This document shows positions 8,439 to 15,514 of a stretch of DNA of 64,000 bases, one piece after another (within the stretch, counting starts at the first letter, position 1; every line of letters begins with the position of its first letter). The notes under the pieces were generated by a model that worked only from the letters and a program-made list of their open reading frames with translations, did no database searches and was not told the DNA's origin. Location: contig JADGDS010000001.1 in NCBI GenBank assembly GCA_016744775.1, positions 596,290 through 660,289 on the forward strand. Reading direction: 5' to 3'. Position numbers and translations under genes: made by a program. Origin of the DNA: Candidatus Marithrix sp. GTDB taxonomy: Bacteria; Pseudomonadota; Gammaproteobacteria; Beggiatoales; Beggiatoaceae.

Positions 8439-9700
8439 TGTCAACACGTCGAACATTTTTAAAATTAATTGCAGCCACTAGCACAATCAGCTTACCGCAT
8501 ATCGCATTAGGTGCTGGCAAGAAAGTGGTTGTAGTAGGTGGTGGAACTGCTGGTGCAACCGTTGCTAAATATTTACGTCGCGCTGATCCTAGCATAGAAG
8601 TTACTTTAATTGAAAAAAATGCTTCATATGTTACTTGTTATATGAGTAATGAAGTGTTAGGTGGTGATCGCGATTTAGAATCTCTGCGTTTTAATTATAA
8701 TACTCTACAATCTACATATGGAGTCAATGTAGTACAAGATGAAGTAATAGCAATTGATCCAGTAACTCATACTGTTACTACTAAAAATGGTGGCAGTTAT
8801 AATTATGATCGTTGCGTAGTATCACCGGGAATTGATTTTCGTTATGATTCTATAGAGGGTTATGATGCTAATGTTGCTGAGAATATACCTCATGCTTGGA
8901 AAGCTGGAGAACAGACACTAACTTTACGCGCTCAGTTAGAGACAATGAGTGATGGTGGCACCGTGGTAATAGCAGCACCACCTAATCCTTATCGTTGCCC
9001 ACCAGCTCCTTATGAACGCGCTAGTCAGATTGCTCACTATTTGAAACAACACAAACCAAGCTCTAAAGTGATCATTTTGGATCCAAAAACTAGCTTTGCG
9101 AAAAAAGATTTATTTATGCAAGCTTGGAACGATCTATATCCAAATATGATTGAATGGCAAAGCGGCGAAGGAGTGACTAAACTTGACGCTAATAATAAAA
9201 CAGTAATTACCAGTGGCGGTAATAGTTACCAATCTGATGTATTAAACATAATACCAGCACAAAAAGCCGGAGCAATTGCCTTTGCCGCAGACTTAACTGA
9301 TGATACTGGTTGGTGTCCAATAGATGTACAAACTTTTGAATCAACTCGACACCAAGATATTCATGTAATTGGCGACGCATGTACAGCTAGCCCCTTACCA
9401 AAATCTGGTTTTGCCGCCAATTCAGAAGCCAAAGCATGTGCCGCTGCAATAGCAGCATTATTAAATGGACAAACAATTACAAGCCCATCATTTAGTAATG
9501 GTTGCTATAGCATTGTAGGTACAGACTATGCAATATCAATTGTAGGAATATACCGATTGGCAGAAGATGGTAAAAGCATAATAACAGTTCCCGGTAGTGG
9601 CGGAACATCTAGTATAGATGCTACAGCAGAACAGCGTAAATTGGATGTTCAATATGCTTATGGGTGGTATAATAATTTTACTCGCGATATTTTTAAATAA
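8438..9700 (+). CDS. FccB-like flavocytochrome c sulfide dehydrogenase flavoprotein subunit
   Basis: This 420-residue FAD protein starts with an RRTFLK Tat-like signal ending near residue 26. The dinucleotide fold KVVVVGGGTAGATVAKYLRR follows, and a second FAD motif is IHVIGDAC. Cys67 (YVTCYMSN) sits where FccB binds FAD covalently; Cys187 (YRCPPAPYE) and Cys356 (SNGCYSIVG) match the redox disulfide. In the family, FccB oxidises sulfide and passes electrons to the dihaem subunit FccA. No separate fccA is adjacent; an FccA-like module sits inside the fusion protein at 4127. Sulfide is the likely substrate, but the CBM2/DUF1592 context leaves another donor possible. The last 49 coding bases recur at 11651. 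Confidence 0.88.
   Translation: MSTRRTFLKLIAATSTISLPHIALGAGKKVVVVGGGTAGATVAKYLRRADPSIEVTLIEKNASYVTCYMSNEVLGGDRDLESLRFNYNTLQSTYGVNVVQDEVIAIDPVTHTVTTKNGGSYNYDRCVVSPGIDFRYDSIEGYDANVAENIPHAWKAGEQTLTLRAQLETMSDGGTVVIAAPPNPYRCPPAPYERASQIAHYLKQHKPSSKVIILDPKTSFAKKDLFMQAWNDLYPNMIEWQSGEGVTKLDANNKTVITSGGNSYQSDVLNIIPAQKAGAIAFAADLTDDTGWCPIDVQTFESTRHQDIHVIGDACTASPLPKSGFAANSEAKACAAAIAALLNGQTITSPSFSNGCYSIVGTDYAISIVGIYRLAEDGKSIITVPGSGGTSSIDATAEQRKLDVQYAYGWYNNFTRDIFK
9634..9682 (+). repeat. 49-bp direct repeat, left copy (3' end of fccB)
   Basis: These 49 bases inside the fccB 3' end match 11651-11699 at 47 positions by direct reading. The distant copy keeps the reading frame. The pair encloses the toxin-antitoxin genes and the truncated FGE gene. 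Confidence 0.85.
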
Positions 9701-9717
9701 TAGGTATTTTTCATAAC

Positions 9718-9777
9718 AGACCTGTCAGGTTTACTCCGCTGCGCTCCGTGACTGCGTATTAAAAACCTGACAGGTCT
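9718..9777. repeat. AGACCTGTCAGGT inverted-repeat element, copy 1
   Basis: Fifteen-base perfect arms at 9718-9732 (AGACCTGTCAGGTTT) and 9763-9777 enclose a 30-base GC-rich loop. The element sits between the convergent ends of fccB and the antitoxin gene, where it may end transcription from both sides. Related copies occur at 20513 and 50646. Confidence 0.75.
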
Positions 9778-9802
9778 TTAGGTCAAAATCTTATAAGTTC
9801 TC

Positions 9803-10285
9803 TTAATCAAAAAACATAGTGACTGGCACATCAAAAAACTTAGAAAAACCTTTAATCTGATCAACAGTCATTTGGCGTTTTTCATTAAGCAATTCTGAAA
9901 TAACTATTGGTGGCGCAATTTCAAACAAATCTTTTTGCTTAACATTGTGTATTGTCATCAGATTAGCCAAAACTTGACTAGGTTTCATTCTTGGAAAATC
10001 AAGCTTCTCATTTTCAAATTCTTCAATTCTATCAGAGATCGCATTGGCAAAAAGCATAACAATATCATCTTCACTTTTTGCCATATCCATCAACTCATCC
10101 ATTACTTTTGCGCGTTCTAATATTTCATCTTCAGTTTTAATGGGATATTGGGTGTAATGAGTAAGAGTCATTAGAATTGGTGCAAAATTATTTAGTACAT
10201 CCGACATCTGTTTGATCAGTTCATTTAGAGCTGTCATTTCAATTGGATGTAAATTTTTTTTACGCATATCTATTTGCTTTAACAT
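9803..10285 (-). CDS. higA: HigA-type antitoxin with C-terminal helix-turn-helix
   Basis: The 160-residue protein has a long acidic helical N-terminal half and a C-terminal Xre/HigA-like DNA-binding domain: SQVLANLMTIHNVKQKDL, then ISELLNEKRQMT and FFDVPVTMFF. HigA antitoxins neutralise HigB by direct binding and repress the operon promoter. The gene follows the toxin and overlaps it by one base (TAATG), the toxin-first order typical of higBA. The N-terminal extension of about 95 residues is longer than in minimal HigA proteins and may be the toxin-binding part. Confidence 0.75.
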   Translation of the reverse strand: MLKQIDMRKKNLHPIEMTALNELIKQMSDVLNNFAPILMTLTHYTQYPIKTEDEILERAKVMDELMDMAKSEDDIVMLFANAISDRIEEFENEKLDFPRMKPSQVLANLMTIHNVKQKDLFEIAPPIVISELLNEKRQMTVDQIKGFSKFFDVPVTMFFD

Positions 10286-10626
10286 TATGGTTTTACCTTT
10301 GTTTTACACCATTTATCATACTTAGCATGAGAATAAACCTCACGTATAAATATCTTGTTTGTAGCAGCCTGAATTCTAGTGATGATTCTACATTTATTTT
10401 TATGTATATCAAAATCACCATTGAATGCAATATCTGTAACTTTTTTTGCAGGAATACGATCAACATTCCAACCACTTGCTTGTTCCCAAATTTGTTTTAT
10501 TTGTTGGTAGGATTCAAAATTAACATCCTTTTGCTTGAATATTTCAAGCCACAATTGGAGTCCAAATCGCCATTGTGGATATTCTTCAATAGCTTGTTTG
10601 ATCCTCATTTGAGTAATGATTCTCAC
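10285..10626 (-). CDS. higB: HigB-type mRNA interferase toxin
   Basis: This 113-residue basic protein matches the HigB (PF09907-like) pattern: an N-terminal helix with a Trp-rich stretch (WRFGLQLWLEIF), then TDIAFNGDFDIHKNKCRIIT and the end motif IFIREVYSHAKYDKW. Toxins of this family cut mRNA in the ribosome. The GTG start at 10624-10626 is favoured because AAGGA lies seven bases upstream. A TATAAT-like -10 box for this strand lies at 10657-10662. It is followed directly by its antitoxin. Confidence 0.78.
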   Translation of the reverse strand: MRIITQMRIKQAIEEYPQWRFGLQLWLEIFKQKDVNFESYQQIKQIWEQASGWNVDRIPAKKVTDIAFNGDFDIHKNKCRIITRIQAATNKIFIREVYSHAKYDKWCKTKVKP

Positions 10627-10683
10627 AGATATTCCTTGTAAATTAATAATTTGATTATTATAGCTTGGTAGGATCAGTGATAA

Positions 10684-11472
10684 CTACAAAGCTCCGCTTT
10701 GAACTCCAATAACTCTCCCAAAAAAAAGCAAGGGGGGATTTTTTCTATTAGTAGCTTCACAAAAATAGTCATATTCAGCAAAAGTAACCGGATAACGCCC
10801 CATAGCAAAGCTTTCCACCGAGACTTCATGTACTGATTGTTTTTCACCCATACAAAAGGTTCCAGCTGGTATTAACACCATTTCTGGTCCTTCGCTGTTG
10901 TCTTTTAGGCGATCACGGAAAATATCGCCCGGTTTTCTTTTATTAGAAAGAGTTTGGACTTCAGTTTCTGGAACTAACAATTCATCATATGTACAATCAA
11001 ACAGCATTGGCAAAGTTCCACGCATTTGCCATCCAACATATTGAGTTCCATCATGTTCAAAAACTATTGGAATCATATCAGGATTATTAGGAGAATTAGA
11101 CAAACTAACAGGACGAATATCCATTAAAACTTCCCAAGGGCTGGCTTGCATTGCAGTTTGCATTTTATCTGGTGTTAAAATAATTGCCGAAGATAAAATA
11201 TCACTACCAACCGCCCTTTGCACCGGCTCTAAAGATTCTTTAACATCTCTAAGATTATCAATCTTACGCTGACGATTTTGAGTAATATCTTGCACAGCTT
11301 CCATATTGGGAGCATACAAAATATGATCTGATAAGCGTTCAATACCAGTAGCAATTCTATCCAGATATTCTATATGACTATTATCTTTAGGTCGAAAAAT
11401 ACCACTTATTTTAGTATAAGAATCATGAACAGTATTAGCAGCTCCAAGAAGTGAGATAAATGTTTCTATCAT
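10684..11472 (-). pseudogene. Truncated gene: unknown N-terminal domain plus broken FGE-sulfatase domain
   Basis: The open frame gives 262 residues. Residues about 1-185 are an unrecognised helical and beta domain (GIERLSDHILYAPNMEAVQ; YVGWQMRGTLPMLFD). At about 193 a formylglycine-generating-enzyme-like domain starts (EMVLIPAGTFCMGE; ESFAMGRYPVTFAEYDYFC) but stops after about 45 residues, where the family usually has over 200. The frame then runs through C and T homopolymers into a CAAAGC/GCTTTG palindrome (10686-10700) that supplies the last codons and stop. This looks like a 3' deletion by repeat insertion. AAGGA upstream of the ATG means the fragment may still be translated. Confidence 0.6.
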
Positions 11473-11488
11473 ATTAATAAATTCCTTG

Positions 11489-11560
11489 TTAGTTTAGGTT
11501 AATTGGACTATCAATAGCGGCACTAAAGGCTTTTGCAATAAATTTTTTATTTAGTGGCAT
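11489..11560 (-). CDS. Possible 23-residue small ORF upstream of FGE fragment
   Basis: The complement reads ATG at 11558-11560 to TAA at 11489-11491, starting MPLNKKFIAKAF. It lies 16 bases before the truncated FGE gene in the same direction. There is no strong ribosome site and no recognised family, so it may be chance or the remnant of a partner gene. Confidence 0.2.
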   Translation of the reverse strand: MPLNKKFIAKAFSAAIDSPINLN

Positions 11561-11650
11561 AATATTATTTAAATTGGAAATATATATTGTACTGATAGAT
11601 AACCATGTTGACTACAGATATTGATGATATTGAAACTGAATTATATAGAA

Positions 11651-11699
11651 GCGTAAACTGAATGTTCAATATGCTTATGGGTGGTATAATAATTTTACT
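11651..11699 (+). repeat. 49-bp direct repeat, right copy (displaced fccB tail)
   Basis: The copy differs from 9634-9682 at two positions, one synonymous and one Asp to Asn. It still reads VQYAYGWYNNFTR in frame, then two more codons and a TAA at 11709-11711. Upstream similarity ends abruptly at 11650. This fits a displaced original gene end or a remnant of a second fccB. Confidence 0.8.
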
Positions 11700-11700
11700 A

Positions 11701-11723
11701 GGCTATTTTAAATAGCCTTTTCT
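11701..11723 (+). terminator. Rho-independent terminator-like hairpin after the fccB-tail copy
   Basis: A seven-base stem (GGCTATT at 11701-11707 with AATAGCC at 11711-11717) with a three-base loop is followed by TTTTCT. It overlaps the stop codon of the displaced fccB tail, as expected if this was once the end of the operon. Confidence 0.5.
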
Positions 11724-11731
11724 GTTAAGTA

Positions 11732-11758
11732 CAACGAATAGATCTAAATTATTTAATT
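11732..11758. repeat. Short dispersed repeat, copy 2 (CAACGAATAGATC)
   Basis: This is the second copy of the 27-base element at 4017. Here it lies within the larger inverted repeat with arms AGTACAACGAATA (11728-11740) and its complement (11771-11783). Confidence 0.5.
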
Positions 11759-11827
11759 CCTGTATCTTAGTATTCGTTGTACTAAATACAACTAAATTTC
11801 AACCTTGGAAAATTCTAAATTTATAAA

Positions 11828-12835
11828 ATGTTAAAATCATTAACTATTAAAAATTTTACTGTATTTACAAATACTAAAATTGAATTTTCACCCGGAATTA
11901 ATATAATTATTGGAGATAATTCTACAGGAAAAAGTCATCTGCTTAAGTTAGCATATACTATGATTTCAACGCTTTATCTATTTGGTAGAGATAGAATTCA
12001 AACTATAGAACAATTACAAATTAAATTTGGAGATAAATTAAATGGAGTTTTTAAGCCAGATATACTAAGCAATTTAAGCCACAAACCACTGCAAGATAGT
12101 CAAATTAGCATAGAAAATGTTTCATTTATATTGAAAAATAATGAAATTAAAGCAGATCATTTACCTTCATCTTATCCTCAAATAGCTCCATTATTTTTTC
12201 CAACCCAAGAAGTCTTGAGTTTGCAACCATCAGTGTTTATTGCTTTATATGAAAATCGTTATTTACCAATAGATGAAACTTATTATGACTTATGCAAAGC
12301 TTTAAATTTACCTTTATTAAAACAATATTCTGATGAAATCATCAAACCTTTAGAAACTGAATTAGGGGGTAAAGTAGTGCTTGATAACAATGGGCGTTTT
12401 TATCTTGACATCCCCCAACAAGGTAAAATGGAAATATCTTTAATAGCTGAAGGTTTAAAAAAAATTGCCACACTAGTTTATTTAATAATGAATGGTTCAT
12501 TGCTTAATGGCTGTACCTTATTTTGGGATGAAACAGAGGCAAATCTCAATCCTAGAATGAGAGTAAAAGTAGCGAAAGCCTTAGCGGCACTAACTAAACA
12601 AGGGATACAAATAATTCTGACAACTCATGATTTATTTCTAATGAAAGAATTATCCTTATTAATAGATATAAATCAAATACCAGCAAGATTTTTTAGTTTA
12701 AAACGACAAGATCAAGATACAAATATAGAACAAGGAAAAGTACTAGAAGATTTACAAACAATTGTAAGCTTAGAAGAAGAATTAGCACTATATGATAGAG
12801 AACAATCAGCTTATTATGCAAAAAAAGCCTTATGA
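11828..12835 (+). CDS. AAA/ABC-type ATPase (AAA_15/AAA_21-like), candidate defence ATPase
   Basis: The 335-residue protein starts with LKSLTIKNFTVFTNT, typical of RecF/OLD-like ATPases. It has Walker A GDNSTGKS at 29-36, a signature-like SLIAEGLKKIATL at 204-216, Walker B CTLFWDETEANLNP at 229-242 and an H-loop LTTHD at 264-268. Its short insert between the two nucleotide-binding halves lacks a long coiled coil, so it is not an SMC/RecN protein. The last four bases (ATGA) overlap the start of a nuclease-like gene. ATPases of this type act as sensors or motors in many two-gene phage-defence systems; that role is inferred here. Confidence 0.8.
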   Translation: MLKSLTIKNFTVFTNTKIEFSPGINIIIGDNSTGKSHLLKLAYTMISTLYLFGRDRIQTIEQLQIKFGDKLNGVFKPDILSNLSHKPLQDSQISIENVSFILKNNEIKADHLPSSYPQIAPLFFPTQEVLSLQPSVFIALYENRYLPIDETYYDLCKALNLPLLKQYSDEIIKPLETELGGKVVLDNNGRFYLDIPQQGKMEISLIAEGLKKIATLVYLIMNGSLLNGCTLFWDETEANLNPRMRVKVAKALAALTKQGIQIILTTHDLFLMKELSLLIDINQIPARFFSLKRQDQDTNIEQGKVLEDLQTIVSLEEELALYDREQSAYYAKKAL

Positions 12836-13425
12836 TTTTACAAGAAGGTAGTCGAAATAAAAGATTAGAGTTTGAATTTTCAAAACAATGGATTGTCTGT
12901 AAATATGATGATCGAACTGGTTTTTATCAAAAAGTGCAACAATGTCAAGGCATGAAAGCGGTAGATTTTTTAGCAACGAACAAGAAAGAAATTCTTTGGA
13001 TAGAAGTTAAAAATTTTCGCGGTAATAGTGCCGAAAATAGTCCAAAACTCTCTGCTGCTGAACCAGCAGAAGTTCAACAATGTCGTACTCAATGTAGTTC
13101 CAATGTCAAAATAAGTCGTAAAAAGCCTTTTTTAGCAGATGAGGTAGTAAAAAAAGTCTGTGATACTGTTACCGGATTAATAGGAGCATCTTACCATAAC
13201 GATGAAAACCTACTCCCTCATATTAATGCTTTAAAACAAAAACTACCAATAACAATTGTATTATTTCTACATCAAGATGAATACTTAGATGCACCAGAAC
13301 ATTTTAAACCATTAGCTTTACGATTAAAAACTAGAATTAAACAACAATTACGTTTTTTAAATGTCGAAGTGGAAGTAGTAAATGAATTAACTTTACCTGA
13401 AAATGCAGGGTGGAAGTTAATTTGA
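12832..13425 (+). CDS. Putative PD-(D/E)XK nuclease-like protein
   Basis: I do not recognise a named family for this 197-residue protein. It contains AVDFLATNKKEILWIEVKN, which fits the PD-(D/E)XK core: Asp45, a short turn, then Glu58-x-Lys60 on a beta strand. An upstream helix with Glu13 and Glu15 could complete the site. Later parts include a Cys-containing insert (about 83-90) and a helical C-terminal half. It overlaps the ATPase gene by four bases, so the two are translationally coupled. The most economical reading is a nuclease effector paired with the ATPase; other activities cannot be excluded. Confidence 0.55.
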   Translation: MILQEGSRNKRLEFEFSKQWIVCKYDDRTGFYQKVQQCQGMKAVDFLATNKKEILWIEVKNFRGNSAENSPKLSAAEPAEVQQCRTQCSSNVKISRKKPFLADEVVKKVCDTVTGLIGASYHNDENLLPHINALKQKLPITIVLFLHQDEYLDAPEHFKPLALRLKTRIKQQLRFLNVEVEVVNELTLPENAGWKLI

Positions 13426-13538
13426 GATAATATTTATGTGCAATTAGTACAACGAATTTACGGAATAAACGGATTTTACAACGATACACCAGTATTTGTA
13501 TATCAGGATATGGGCGAATGGCACAATCTTAAGTTCGC

Positions 13539-13567
13539 GCCCCCCTTTAGGCGGTTAGGGGGCTTTT
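13539..13567 (+). terminator. Terminator-like hairpin between convergent genes
   Basis: GCCCCC at 13539-13544 pairs with GGGGGC at 13558-13563 and is followed by TTTT. It lies between the nuclease-like gene and the oppositely oriented batD-like gene. Confidence 0.55.
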
Positions 13568-13591
13568 GTCCTTTATACATAACATAAGTTA

Positions 13592-14806
13592 TCAAGAATA
13601 AAGTTCCGGCAAAACCTCCTGTTTTTTATCTAACTTACAATCATAAACAGACAAACCTTTCCCCACAACTTTCCAAAACTGATCCCCATTCCACTCAGCA
13701 TTTTCCTTACCATAAAGCACACGATTTAACTGCTCTAACTCTTTCTGCACCTTTTCATCCTGAACAACATTAAGCCTTAATAAAGCCTTTTCTGCCTCAT
13801 GAGGATTATTATCTTTACAAGCCTGTTTTAAAGCCTTAGTAGCCGAAACATTGGTTTTCTTTTCTGTTACTACTTTGGTTTTATCAGCTTTTTTGCGCCA
13901 CCATCCAATAAAACTAATCAAAAACAACAAACCCAACAAACCACTCAAAATTTGCCAAAACCATAACCACCACAAACCCTCATTTGCTGAACGAACATAA
14001 ATATTATGAGCAGGCAAACTAACAACGCGCTGTTCATTATTTACCGTATCCCACCAAACCAACTCAATTGCAGGCAACTCATAATAACCAGCCCTATTAG
14101 CAACCAACACAACTTCCTGTTCTTGTATTCCAATAACACCATCCTTATCAACCTTATTGTTTCGCTTAGGAGGTTCATAATAACTACTAATATCAACTAC
14201 ATTGGGCACAGATAATTTTGGCAAAAACTCAGATACCAAAGCCTTTGATTTCAACTTCAACCTACGAATAACCGGTTCACCAACTTGAAAAAAAGGCTGC
14301 TTCAAAACCCACTCCTCTTCCAAACTCACATCCTGAGCTGGCAACCACCATAACTTCTCATCATACGCCTTTGCTTTTACATCAAACTCCAGCGGCTCAG
14401 AATTAAAACTCACCTCCTCACCAATACAATACTCAAACAAAGGATCACACTCACTATCAGGAGTACTCAACATACCCTCAAATTGCATTGCCGGAATAGT
14501 AAACGAACCTTCAGGAAAAATAGCATAACGCCGCTCCCGCACCTCATATTCCAAACCCTCATACTGAGTCTTAAACGTAACATCCTTACCTAACAACTCA
14601 ACATGAGCATTCTCAATTTCCAACTTAGAAAATTGACCAGAATCAATTGGCACCCGATAATACAAACGCAAACTATAAATAAATTGAGCCTGCACATAAT
14701 TACTCTCAGGAGTAACACTAGCCTTCAAAAAAATATCAGCCGCTTGCTCAGCAAATAATGACTGACTAACACACAACAAACTAAAAAATAACTTATATAT
14801 CTTCAT
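13592..14806 (-). CDS. batD: BatD-like protein
   Basis: From the ATG at 14804-14806 the product has 404 residues and a signal peptide (KIYKLFFSLLCVSQSLFA). The beta-rich body has repeated Ig-like segments (ASVTPESNYVQAQFIYSLRL; YAIFPEGSFTIPAMQFEG; GYYELPAIELVWWDT), typical of BatD. A membrane helix comes near residues 280-305 and then a basic, helical cytoplasmic tail. The open frame extends 48 bases further upstream, but that start would bury the signal peptide. BatD belongs to the Bat/CoxE-type membrane complexes with MoxR and von Willebrand proteins. Here it overlaps batC, and no batA, batB or moxR is in view. Confidence 0.78.
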   Translation of the reverse strand: MKIYKLFFSLLCVSQSLFAEQAADIFLKASVTPESNYVQAQFIYSLRLYYRVPIDSGQFSKLEIENAHVELLGKDVTFKTQYEGLEYEVRERRYAIFPEGSFTIPAMQFEGMLSTPDSECDPLFEYCIGEEVSFNSEPLEFDVKAKAYDEKLWWLPAQDVSLEEEWVLKQPFFQVGEPVIRRLKLKSKALVSEFLPKLSVPNVVDISSYYEPPKRNNKVDKDGVIGIQEQEVVLVANRAGYYELPAIELVWWDTVNNEQRVVSLPAHNIYVRSANEGLWWLWFWQILSGLLGLLFLISFIGWWRKKADKTKVVTEKKTNVSATKALKQACKDNNPHEAEKALLRLNVVQDEKVQKELEQLNRVLYGKENAEWNGDQFWKVVGKGLSVYDCKLDKKQEVLPELYS

Positions 14807-15440
14807 ATTCTGAACGAATTTTCTTACGCCATAACTCCTTTGGATTATCATCAATAGATTGTAAAAATTGTTCTAAATCCTGTACACTTTTCCCCTGATC
14901 TGGTTGATTTAATGACTTTTTCTTAATACCATCTCGTTGTTGCCCAATAATAGGAGCATTTTTTGCTGCCAAACGCTCACCTTTAGGAGACTTATTAGCC
15001 GCGCTTTTCTTACTATTCTCAGGAGCATTTTTCTCATTAGTTCCAGAACCTTTATCCTTATTCGGCTTTTTTTGCCGCTGTTTATCAACAACAGATTGTT
15101 TCTTAACTGTCTGTTTCAACAACTTTTCAACAACAGCCAAATTAGCCTTCACATCAGGATAATTAGGATCAAACTTTAAAGCCTTCTTATAACTAACAAC
15201 AGCCTCCTTAAACTTACCCAAATGCACCAAAGCATTACCCATATTATAATAGCCCATAGCACTATCCAACTGCCCCCATATATCAATCGCATCTTGATAT
15301 TTTTTATCCTTATAAAAAACAACAGCCTTAGATAAATCATCAGCCTGTTGTTGATCCTTACGTAACCATAAATCATCCCAATCAAAAGCATAAACAATTT
15401 GCTGAGAACCTATTAATAATACTAATACTATATAATTCAT
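14793..15440 (-). CDS. BatC-like TPR protein
   Basis: This 215-residue protein has a signal peptide (to about residue 19) and the opening WDDLWLRKDQQQADDL, which matches the segment after the membrane helix of fused BatB/BatC proteins. TPR repeats cover about 38-110 (YYNMGNALVHLGKFKEAVVS; YKKALKFDPNYPDVKANL). A Lys/Asn/Ser-rich low-complexity region follows (about 115-180), then NPKELWRKKIR, which corresponds to the conserved BatC tail. It overlaps batD by 14 bases on the chosen start. It probably scaffolds a periplasmic complex with BatD. Confidence 0.7.
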   Translation of the reverse strand: MNYIVLVLLIGSQQIVYAFDWDDLWLRKDQQQADDLSKAVVFYKDKKYQDAIDIWGQLDSAMGYYNMGNALVHLGKFKEAVVSYKKALKFDPNYPDVKANLAVVEKLLKQTVKKQSVVDKQRQKKPNKDKGSGTNEKNAPENSKKSAANKSPKGERLAAKNAPIIGQQRDGIKKKSLNQPDQGKSVQDLEQFLQSIDDNPKELWRKKIRSEYEDI

Positions 15441-15514
15441 AAAAAAATATAAGCTGGCGTAAATAATGAATCAATTATAATACTAATTTATAATATTGAA
15501 ATGGTAATATAAGT

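Larger units (their letters stand above)
11473..11827. other. 355-base region without a sizeable gene
   Basis: This gap holds the upstream region of the truncated FGE gene (minus strand), a possible 23-codon minus-strand ORF, an 18-codon plus-strand frame (11605-11661), the displaced fccB tail copy, a terminator-like hairpin and a 13-bp inverted repeat (11728-11740 with 11771-11783) enclosing a dispersed repeat. No other gene is visible. Confidence 0.7.

Noticed and set aside
10243..10641. 132-residue plus-strand ORF across the higBA region
   Set aside because: It is antisense to two recognisable toxin-antitoxin genes that overlap each other.
10684..11472. Diversity-generating retroelement target
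   Set aside because: The FGE domain is truncated, and no reverse transcriptase or template repeat is seen nearby.
14807..14854. Upstream start for batD
   Set aside because: It would add 16 residues before a clear signal peptide and overlap batC further.
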